Source of the DNA: Nannocystis sp.
GTDB lineage: Bacteria > Myxococcota_A > Polyangia > Nannocystales > Nannocystaceae
Length of the DNA: 64,000 bases
Assembly (NCBI GenBank): GCA_016712315.1
Contig: JADJRG010000013.1
Location: 496,001 to 560,000 of the forward strand
Direction of reading: 5' to 3'
Numbering within the stretch: the first letter of the stretch is position 1; each line of letters starts with the position of its first letter. A program made the position numbers and the translations under genes. Below are positions 17,448-23,734 of this stretch, piece by piece. The notes under the pieces are model-generated. The model made no database searches, was not told where the DNA came from, and worked only from the letters and a program-made list of their open reading frames with translations.

Positions 17448-18932
17448 ATGAACGACCGCACCGCCGCTGATAACGCGCTCACCGGCCTCGTCGAGCTCGC
17501 CCACGAGCCCCGCGATCGCGCCCTCTACAGCCCCAGCCTCGCGCCCACGCCGATCGCCGAGCGCACGTGGAGCCGCTGGGACCTCGCCGCCCTCTGGGTC
17601 GGCATGAGCGTCTGCATCCCCACCTACATGCTCGCGGGCGACCTGATCCGCAGCGGCATGAATTGGTGGCAAGCGATGGCCGCGATCTTGCTCGGCAACC
17701 TGCTCGTGCTCGCGCCGATGATCCTCAACGGCCACGCGGGCACCCGCTACGGCGTCTCCTTCCCCGTCTTCGCCCGGGCCGCGTTCGGCGTGCGAGGCGC
17801 TCATATCCCCAGCCTCACCCGCGCGCTCGTCGCCTGCGGGTGGTTCGGGATCCAGACCTACATCGGCGGCGAGGCCATCTCCGCGATCATCACCCTGCTC
17901 TGGCCCGCCTGGCCCGCCCTCGCTGGCGGCGCCCCGCTGCTCGGTTTGACCCCCTCCTCGTGGGTCACGTTCATCGTGTTCTGGGCGATCAACGTCTACT
18001 TCGTCTGGCGCGGCACCGACGCGATCAAGTGGATGGAGAAGCTCGCCGCCCCGTTCTTGATCGTCGTCGGCCTCGTCCTCCTCGGCTGGGCCGTGCGCGC
18101 CGGCGGCGGCTTGTTCCAGGTCCTGGGTCGCTCGAGCGAGCTGCTCGCCGCCGCCAGCGGCCCCAGCGGCCTCGACTGGATCGTCGGCGTCTTTTTACCT
18201 GGCCTTACGGCCATGGTCGGGTTCTGGGCGACCCTCTCCCTCAACATCCCCGACTTCACCCGCTACAGCCGCGACCAGCGCGAGCAGGTGATGGGTCAAG
18301 TGCTCGGCCTACCGACCACCATGGTCCTTTTTTCGTTCATCGGCGTCGTCGTCACCGCCGCCACCGTCATCCTCTACGGCCACGCGATCTGGGATCCTGT
18401 CGCGCTCGTCACCCGGATCGCCGGCGACGCTGGCTCGCCGCTCATCGCGGTCGTCGCGATGTTCACCCTCGCGATCGCCACCCTCTCCACCAACATCGCC
18501 GCCAACATCGTCGGCCCCGCCAACAGCCTCGCCAACGCCTTCCCTGGGCGCGTCAGCTTCCGCGTCGGCGGCCTCATCGCCGCCCTCGTCGGCGTCCTGC
18601 TCTGCCCGTGGCTGCTCCTCAGCGTCTATATCGGCTGGCTCGTCTCCTACTCCGGCCTGCTCGGCGCCGTCGGCGGCGTGCTTATCGCGGATTATTGGCT
18701 GCTCCGCCGCGGCCGCCTCGACCTCCCCGACCTCTACGAGCCCCACGGCCGCTACAGCTACGCCCGCGGCTTCAACCTGCGCGCCCTCGCGGCCGTGACG
18801 ATCGGCCTCATCGTCGTCGGCCTCGGCTACCTCGTCCCCGCCCTCGCCTTCCTCGCCCAGGGCGCCTGGTTCTCCGGCGTCTTCGCCTCAGGCGCCGCCT
18901 ACCTCTTTTTTATGCGCGGCCAGCCCCGCTGA
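17448..18932 (+). CDS. NCS1-family nucleobase/hydantoin/allantoin:cation symporter
   Basis: Encodes 494 residues with about twelve membrane segments. The N-terminal block is diagnostic for NCS1: NxxLxP-like YSPSLAPTPIAERTWSRWDLAALWVGMSVCIPTYML, followed by GTRYGVSFPVFARAAFGVRGAHIPSLTRALVACGWFGIQTYIGG and later FWATLSLNIPDFTRYSR. These match PucI, Mhp1 and the uracil/allantoin permeases, which import the nucleobase or hydantoin with Na+ or H+ across the inner membrane. No purine or hydantoin catabolic genes flank it, so the substrate cannot be narrowed. It reads divergently from the TenA-like gene. A CCTAGGCAGCCC segment directly precedes the ATG with no clear Shine-Dalgarno. Confidence 0.94.
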   Translation: MNDRTAADNALTGLVELAHEPRDRALYSPSLAPTPIAERTWSRWDLAALWVGMSVCIPTYMLAGDLIRSGMNWWQAMAAILLGNLLVLAPMILNGHAGTRYGVSFPVFARAAFGVRGAHIPSLTRALVACGWFGIQTYIGGEAISAIITLLWPAWPALAGGAPLLGLTPSSWVTFIVFWAINVYFVWRGTDAIKWMEKLAAPFLIVVGLVLLGWAVRAGGGLFQVLGRSSELLAAASGPSGLDWIVGVFLPGLTAMVGFWATLSLNIPDFTRYSRDQREQVMGQVLGLPTTMVLFSFIGVVVTAATVILYGHAIWDPVALVTRIAGDAGSPLIAVVAMFTLAIATLSTNIAANIVGPANSLANAFPGRVSFRVGGLIAALVGVLLCPWLLLSVYIGWLVSYSGLLGAVGGVLIADYWLLRRGRLDLPDLYEPHGRYSYARGFNLRALAAVTIGLIVVGLGYLVPALAFLAQGAWFSGVFASGAAYLFFMRGQPR

Positions 18933-19013
18933 GCGCCGTCACCGGGCCGGAGCAGCTCCGGGAGCGCACGCCGTAGCGCTTGAAGGCGCGCGCGCTCGCG
19001 GATACAAGGGCTC

Positions 19014-20051
19014 ATGAGCTCGCGATTTCGCCCCTCCCTCACCCACCTCCTCGCGGCTCTGCTCGCGTCGCTGAGCGCCTGCGTGGCCGACGAAGGCGCG
19101 GCGGTGAGCGACAGCGCGACGTCGAGCGAGGGCAGCAGCGCGGGCGCGACGAGCGAGGCGTCGTTGAGCGAGGCAGGCAGCACCGCTGTCGGGACCTCGA
19201 CCGGCGAGGCTGGGTCGGCGACCTCTGGGTCCGAGACGACGAGCGCGCTCACGCAGACCAGCAGCGACGTCACGGAGGACACCCGCGCAGACCTCGACGA
19301 GTGCCCCCGTGTCCGGGTGATCGTCGACAGCGGCCAGGTCCTGAACATCCGCCCCGATCCTTCGGCGACGCACTCCCCCGTGGGGACGCTCGGCAAAGGA
19401 GCGATCGTCGACGTGATCGCGGAGGTCCAGGGTGAAGCGATCGATGGCCTCGCGCTCTGGTACCAGATCAGCTCCAGCGAAGGCGACGGCTACGTCTGGG
19501 GCGGGCTCGTCGAGTGCACCCTCGATGAGGCGCCAGAGCTCCAGCCGCCGGGCTCGTTCTGGCTCCCGATCGAGTGCGGGAGCTCGGCCCTGGTCACTCA
19601 GGGCAACAACGGCGGGTTCAGCCACTACGGGACCTCGGCCTACGGCTTTGACTTCGGCCTCGCGCTCGGAGCGCCGCTGGTCGCGATCGCCGACGGTGTG
19701 GTCCAGACCGCGCTCTTCCAGACGATGCCCGGCGACCCTTGCTACAACGGCGGCGGCCAGGAGTGCGGGGGCAAGGAGAACCTCGTGACCCTCCTTCACG
19801 GCGACGGGACCACCTCGACCTATGTCCACCTCAGCGGCCTCAGCGTCGGCCTCGGGGAGTTCGTGCCGCGCGGGGCGCAGGTCGGGCTCGTCGGCTCAAC
19901 TGGTTGGTCCACCGGCCGACACGCCCACGTCCAACGCCAAGAGAATTGCGGCTGGGGCTTCTGTCAGTCGCTGCCGGTCGCCTTCGCGGACGTGCCCGGC
20001 GACGGCGTGCCGGTGACCGGTCAGAACGTCACCTCCATGAACTGTCCCTAA
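19014..20051 (+). CDS. Lipoprotein with SH3-like domain and M23 peptidase domain
   Basis: Encodes 345 residues. Signal peptide ends in lipobox LSAC near residue 23; a Ser/Thr/Gly/Glu-rich linker runs to about residue 85. An SH3_3-type domain follows (VLNIRPDPSATHSPVGTLGKGAIVDVI, YVWGGLVEC). The C-terminal 180 residues form a LytM/peptidase M23 domain: SHYGTSAYGFDFG supplies the first His and Asp ligands, STYVHLSGL the middle segment, and STGRHAHVQ the final HxH zinc motif. The likely role is endopeptidase cleavage of peptidoglycan cross-links at the cell envelope, or of foreign cell walls in a predatory bacterium (inference). Several Cys pairs (PCYNGGGQEC, ENCGWGFC) suggest disulphides. TACAAG precedes the ATG by 5 nt, a weak -10. 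Confidence 0.88.
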   Translation: MSSRFRPSLTHLLAALLASLSACVADEGAAVSDSATSSEGSSAGATSEASLSEAGSTAVGTSTGEAGSATSGSETTSALTQTSSDVTEDTRADLDECPRVRVIVDSGQVLNIRPDPSATHSPVGTLGKGAIVDVIAEVQGEAIDGLALWYQISSSEGDGYVWGGLVECTLDEAPELQPPGSFWLPIECGSSALVTQGNNGGFSHYGTSAYGFDFGLALGAPLVAIADGVVQTALFQTMPGDPCYNGGGQECGGKENLVTLLHGDGTTSTYVHLSGLSVGLGEFVPRGAQVGLVGSTGWSTGRHAHVQRQENCGWGFCQSLPVAFADVPGDGVPVTGQNVTSMNCP

Positions 20052-20142
20052 GGCTAGCTCCGGCGCCTCACCTCCGCGACCAGCGGCCGCCAGCGCGCCC
20101 ACGCCGCTGACGGCGCCCTCGAACCTGTATAGACTCGCCCCT

Positions 20143-20679
20143 CTGCCTGGCCCTCTCCCTCTCGCGCCGACGCGCGCGCTCTCGCTCCTGCTCGTGCATT
20201 GCCTCGCGTGCGCCGCAGGCGGCCCGCCTGTGATCACGCCGGAGCAAGGAGAGCCCCTGCCCGAGGGCTCGCGCGACCTCTCCCGCGGCGGCCGAGAGCG
20301 CGGCGTCCTCGAGTTCACCCTCGCTGGGGTCACCGCCGCCACCTCCGCCACTCTCATCACCTTCGGCGCCGTCGGCGTGCACCGAGCCCGCGAGCTGCGC
20401 GCCTACTGCGACGATCTCCCCATCGACGAGCAAGGCCTCGTCATCGACGACCCCGTGTGCCGCAGCTTCACTGGCGACCCTGTCGTCAACCAGCTCGTCT
20501 CTGCCGGCCTCAGCTTCTTCTTCGCCGCCCCCATGGGCGTCGCCAGCGCCTTCCTCCTCCGCCGCGGCCTGCGGATCCACCGCGACTACAAGCGCGCCCG
20601 CGCCACCGACCTGACCTTCAGGCCAGCCCCCTACCTCACCCCCCGCGGCGGCGGCCTCACCCTCACCCTCCGCTTTTAA
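20143..20679 (+). CDS. Small predicted lipoprotein with two membrane segments, unknown function
   Basis: The start is uncertain. A CTG at 20143 lies 7 nt after TAGACT and gives a complete lipoprotein signal peptide (PTRALSLLLVHCLAC), 178 residues in all; the first GTG, 20194, would cut this signal in half (161 residues). The mature protein has hydrophobic stretches LEFTLAGVTAATSATLITFG and LSFFFAAPMGVASAFLL, a Cys pair between them, and ends RGGGLTLTLRF. That ending resembles the C-terminus of the protein at 33178-34119 (AGGLTLSGRF), which also has two such segments. I do not recognise a family. Confidence 0.6.
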   Translation: MPGPLPLAPTRALSLLLVHCLACAAGGPPVITPEQGEPLPEGSRDLSRGGRERGVLEFTLAGVTAATSATLITFGAVGVHRARELRAYCDDLPIDEQGLVIDDPVCRSFTGDPVVNQLVSAGLSFFFAAPMGVASAFLLRRGLRIHRDYKRARATDLTFRPAPYLTPRGGGLTLTLRF

Positions 20680-21022
20680 CCGCCCCGACGCGCCCGCTCG
20701 ACAACGACGGCGAGACCCCTCTACGCTGACCTCGTCTTCCACCACCTCGAGCCCGCCGCCCGCGCGCCCTTCACCACGTGACCGTGGGCCCGCGACCTCA
20801 CCCGCGGCGCCGGGTCATCGCGCCCTGGTGGTCGCGCTCAGGGCGCGAAGTCCAGCGCCCCCACCGCCCGGCCCACTGGCCCGCCTGCCCACCGGCCGCT
20901 TGGCCCGCCGCTCGGCCGCCATCGCCGACGGCTCTCCCAATTTTGTTCTACATCCAACAAATAAAGCCGACCGCCCCGCGGAGCGTCACGCCTGCGGCCG
21001 CTCGCCGTGATAGCCTCCGCGC
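20680..21022. other. Intergenic region upstream of the FG-GAP lipoprotein gene
   Basis: No credible gene: open frames here are short and lack coding character. It holds a C-rich stretch (20850-20935) and an AT-rich patch with a small dyad, TTTGTT (20942-20947) and AACAAA (20956-20961), then the TAGCCT hexamer at 21011. The dyad could be a regulator site. Confidence 0.5.
21011..21016 (+). promoter_or_regulatory. -10 hexamer TAGCCT upstream of the FG-GAP lipoprotein gene
   Basis: TAGCCT ends 6 nt before ATG 21023, the same spacing as at 3985, 9029, 15076, 33178 and 46166. Confidence 0.45.
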
Positions 21023-23068
21023 ATGCGCAGCGCACCGCTCCTCCTCCTCACGCTTGTGGTCGCTTGCGGCGACGACCTCGCGACCAGCGACTCCGCCAGC
21101 GAGACCGAGGCCTCCACCCTGGATCCCACCGCGACCGCCGGCTCCACCACCAACAGCGGCAGCGCCTCCGCGACCGGCACCACCGACGGCGGCAGCGCCA
21201 CCGACGGCGAGACCGGCACCTCCACCACCGCCGGCGAGACCACCAGCACCAGCGCCGCCACCACCTCGAGCAGCACCGATCCCACCACCGCAGGCACCAC
21301 CGACACCACCACCGACACCACCACCGACACCACCACCGGCGACCCTCCCGCCTGTGATCCCGAGCCCAGCTTCGACCCGCAGGCCGTCCCGCTCAACGAG
21401 TCCTGCGAGATCGAGCTGCAGATGGGCGGCTTCAACCCGCAGATCGAGTGGATCTACGGCGCCACCTCCTTCGCTGGCCCCGCCGCGGTCGGTCAGATCG
21501 TCGACACCAACAGCTCCGGCGCGATCGACCCCAGCGACCTGCCGGTCATCCTGATCTATCAAGGCAGCAACGTCATCGCCCTGCGGGGCGACGGCAGCGG
21601 CCCCGTCTGGACCGCCAACGGCGCCTACGGCGGCCCCGGCAACGGCATCGCCCTCGGCGACCTCGACGGCGACGGCTGGCCCGAGGTCGTCACCGCGGGC
21701 ACCAACTCTGTGTGCGCGCTCAACGGCCAGACCGGCGCCCTCAAGTGGTGCCTCGGCGGCCTCGCCCTCCCCGACTTCGCCAGCAGCGGCTACAACTTCC
21801 CGGCCATCGCCGACATGGACGGCGACGGCTTCGCTGAGGTGCTCGTCGCTCGTTTGATCATCGACTATCAAGGGAAGCTGATCGCCAAGGGCACCCTCGG
21901 TAAGGGCGGCACCGCCAGCTACGGCGCCATGTCCGTGCCCGCCGACCTCGACGGCGACGGCCAGCTCGAGCTCGTCACCGGCAACGCCGCCTACGACGTC
22001 GACGGCCTCATCGTCTGGCAGAACGGCGGCCTCGACGGCATGGTCGCGATCGCCGACTTCGACCTCGACGGCAAGGGCGAGATCGTCAAGGTCACCGGCC
22101 AGACCGTCGCTGGCATGGAGAGCGACGGCGTCCAGGTGTGGGGCCCCCTCAGCTACCCTGGCAACATGAGCCCGCCGGCGATCGACGATCTCGACGGCGA
22201 CGGCGTCCCTGAGATCGTCTTCGCCGCCCAGAACACCCTCGTCGCCATGGAGTGGGGCGGCGCCGTCATTTGGACCGCCGCGATCACCGACGGCAGCGGC
22301 GCCGCCGGCCCCAGCCTCTTCGACTTCGAGATGGACGGCTACCCCGAGGTCCTCTTCGCCGACGAGCAGCGGATCCGCTTCTTCTCGGGCCTCGACGGCA
22401 GCGTCAAGTTCACCTCCGACGCCCACAAGAGCGGCACCATCCTCGAGTACCCCGTCGTCGCGGACGTCGACAACGACGGCCAGGTCGAGATCGTGCTCGG
22501 CCACCACAGCGCCAACCAACAGATCGGCGCCGTCACCGTCTACGGCGACGCCGACAAGTCCTGGCCGCCGGGCCGCAAGATCTGGAATCAACACGCTTAC
22601 TCGATCACCAACGTCGGCGATCTCGGCCAGATCCCCAAGTCGCCGCAGCTCAATTGGCCCAAGTACAACAACTTCCGCTCGGGCGACGTCGGCCTGCCGC
22701 CAGGCGACTACATCGACCTGCTCGCCGAGGTCTTGAGCGCCTGCGCTGACACCTGTGAGGCCACCGCCTACGTCGCCGCGCGGGTCCGCAACGCCGGCAA
22801 CATCGAGGCGCCGGCCGGCATCTCTGTCACCTTGCGGGCGGGCGAGGGCGGCCCTGTGCTCGCCACCCTCACCACCAAGGACCCGATCCCGCCCGCGACC
22901 ACCAGCCAAGCGCTCGTCTTCGCCGTCCCCGCCGCCGATCTCGCTGACATCGCCCCCGAGGTCACCGTCGACGACCTCGGCGACGGCAACGGCCAGATCT
23001 TCGAGTGCGTCGAGGACAACAACGTCGCCCTCGGCGCGCCGCTCCTCTGCGACACCAAGCCGGGCTGA
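21023..23068 (+). CDS. Lipoprotein with FG-GAP/VCBS repeats (integrin-like beta-propeller)
   Basis: Encodes 681 residues. A very short signal peptide ends in lipobox VVAC, followed by GDDLATSD and a Thr/Ser/Gly/Glu-rich linker to about residue 110. Residues about 170-520 contain repeated DGDG calcium-binding turns: DLDGDGWPEVVTAG, DMDGDGFAEVLVAR, DLDGDGQLELVTGN, DFDLDGKGEIVKV, DLDGDGVPEIVFA, DVDNDGQVEIVLG. These are FG-GAP/VCBS repeats that fold into a surface beta-propeller. The C-terminal ~120 residues (YVAARVRNAGNIEAPAGISVTLRAG...) look like a CARDB/Ig-like adhesion module. A role in surface adhesion or matrix binding is likely; the ligand is unknown. An apparent 653-residue frame on the opposite strand is a compositional mirror. 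Confidence 0.88.
   Translation: MRSAPLLLLTLVVACGDDLATSDSASETEASTLDPTATAGSTTNSGSASATGTTDGGSATDGETGTSTTAGETTSTSAATTSSSTDPTTAGTTDTTTDTTTDTTTGDPPACDPEPSFDPQAVPLNESCEIELQMGGFNPQIEWIYGATSFAGPAAVGQIVDTNSSGAIDPSDLPVILIYQGSNVIALRGDGSGPVWTANGAYGGPGNGIALGDLDGDGWPEVVTAGTNSVCALNGQTGALKWCLGGLALPDFASSGYNFPAIADMDGDGFAEVLVARLIIDYQGKLIAKGTLGKGGTASYGAMSVPADLDGDGQLELVTGNAAYDVDGLIVWQNGGLDGMVAIADFDLDGKGEIVKVTGQTVAGMESDGVQVWGPLSYPGNMSPPAIDDLDGDGVPEIVFAAQNTLVAMEWGGAVIWTAAITDGSGAAGPSLFDFEMDGYPEVLFADEQRIRFFSGLDGSVKFTSDAHKSGTILEYPVVADVDNDGQVEIVLGHHSANQQIGAVTVYGDADKSWPPGRKIWNQHAYSITNVGDLGQIPKSPQLNWPKYNNFRSGDVGLPPGDYIDLLAEVLSACADTCEATAYVAARVRNAGNIEAPAGISVTLRAGEGGPVLATLTTKDPIPPATTSQALVFAVPAADLADIAPEVTVDDLGDGNGQIFECVEDNNVALGAPLLCDTKPG
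21302..21337 (+). repeat. Three tandem 12-bp units GACACCACCACC in the lipoprotein linker
   Basis: Three perfect copies encode D-T-T-T repeats within the low-complexity linker. Whole-unit changes keep the frame. Confidence 0.9.
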
Positions 23069-23078
23069 GCGCGCGTCG

Positions 23079-23642
23079 TCAGGAGCTCGGGGCCAGCAGG
23101 AGCTGCGGCTGCAGCGTCACCCCGCCGACCATCAACGGCTCGAGCGAGGTGCTGAAGCTGCCGCCGCCCGAGAGGGTGCTGGTAGGCCGATGGATCACCG
23201 CGCCGCGCACCTCGCCGTCTTTCACCACCCAACCGCCCTCATAGTCCCCCGCGACCGCCCAGTACAGGCCGTCGTCCTCGAGCAGCCCGGCGGCGCCGCT
23301 GATCTCGAAGGACCGCCCGTCCTTCAGCGTCAAGGTCGCGTCGAGCGTGTCCTCGGTGAACGAGCCGACCAACCGCAGCCCGCCTGCTTCGTGCTCGATG
23401 TCGAAGACCCCGTCCGTATGCGCCCCGCGCAGCCACGCGCCGACGCTCGCCGAGGTCTCATCGCCGTCGCACGGATACGCCTCGACCTCGCCCTCGCTCA
23501 CCACCACACCGAGGAAGATCGAGTCATCTACACGCAGCACAAATTGGGCGTCGACGGGCGCGGGCCCCTGCTCCTCACAACCAGCGGAGGAGAGGAGCGA
23601 GAGCGCGGCCGCGACCGAGACGATGAAGTGATTCATTCGCAT
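23079..23642 (-). CDS. Predicted lipoprotein, unknown function
   Basis: About 187 residues from ATG 23642; other in-frame Met codons are at 23651 and 23636. The N-terminus MNHFIVSVAAALSLLSSAGC is a lipoprotein signal with lipobox SAGC. The mature part is beta-rich, with FVLRVDDSIFLGVVVSEGEVEAYPCDG, RLVGSFTEDTLDATLTLKDGRSFEI and YWAVAGDYEGGWVVKDGEVRGAV, resembling small periplasmic or surface beta-barrel modules. I do not recognise a family. It follows the kinase-TPR gene on the same strand with an 83-bp gap occupied by a palindromic element whose last hairpin stops 9 bases before this start, so expression may be controlled by RNA structure. Confidence 0.68.
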   Translation of the reverse strand: MRMNHFIVSVAAALSLLSSAGCEEQGPAPVDAQFVLRVDDSIFLGVVVSEGEVEAYPCDGDETSASVGAWLRGAHTDGVFDIEHEAGGLRLVGSFTEDTLDATLTLKDGRSFEISGAAGLLEDDGLYWAVAGDYEGGWVVKDGEVRGAVIHRPTSTLSGGGSFSTSLEPLMVGGVTLQPQLLLAPSS

Positions 23643-23651
23643 ACGGACCAT

Positions 23652-23734
23652 ATAGCCGCGCCGACGCGGCTATCGGATCGACGGGCCCGTTTATGGGAGG
23701 CATAAACAGATCGGATAGCCGCGGATCAATCCGC
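23652..23734. repeat. Nested palindromic element with competing hairpins
   Basis: Visible dyads: ATAGCCGCG (23652-23660) with CGCGGCTAT (23665-23673), 4-base loop; GTTTATG (23689-23695) with CATAAAC (23701-23707), 5-base loop; CGCGGAT (23720-23726) with ATCCGCG (23729-23735), 2-base loop. In addition GCGGCTATCGGATC (23666-23679) pairs with GATCGGATAGCCGC (23709-23722) with one mismatch, enclosing the GTTTATG hairpin. The motif ATAGCCGCG thus occurs three times (direct, inverted, direct), so the middle copy can pair with either neighbour but not both. It lies between the kinase stop and the lipoprotein start. It may be an attenuator-like switch or a REP-type intergenic repeat. Confidence 0.7.

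Noticed and set aside
20948..22909. A 653-residue open frame on the minus strand opposite the FG-GAP lipoprotein gene
   Set aside because: Its product is nearly all Gly, Ala, Val, Asp and Arg with no fold-like pattern; it mirrors the codon bias of the real gene, which has a signal peptide and repeated DGDG motifs.
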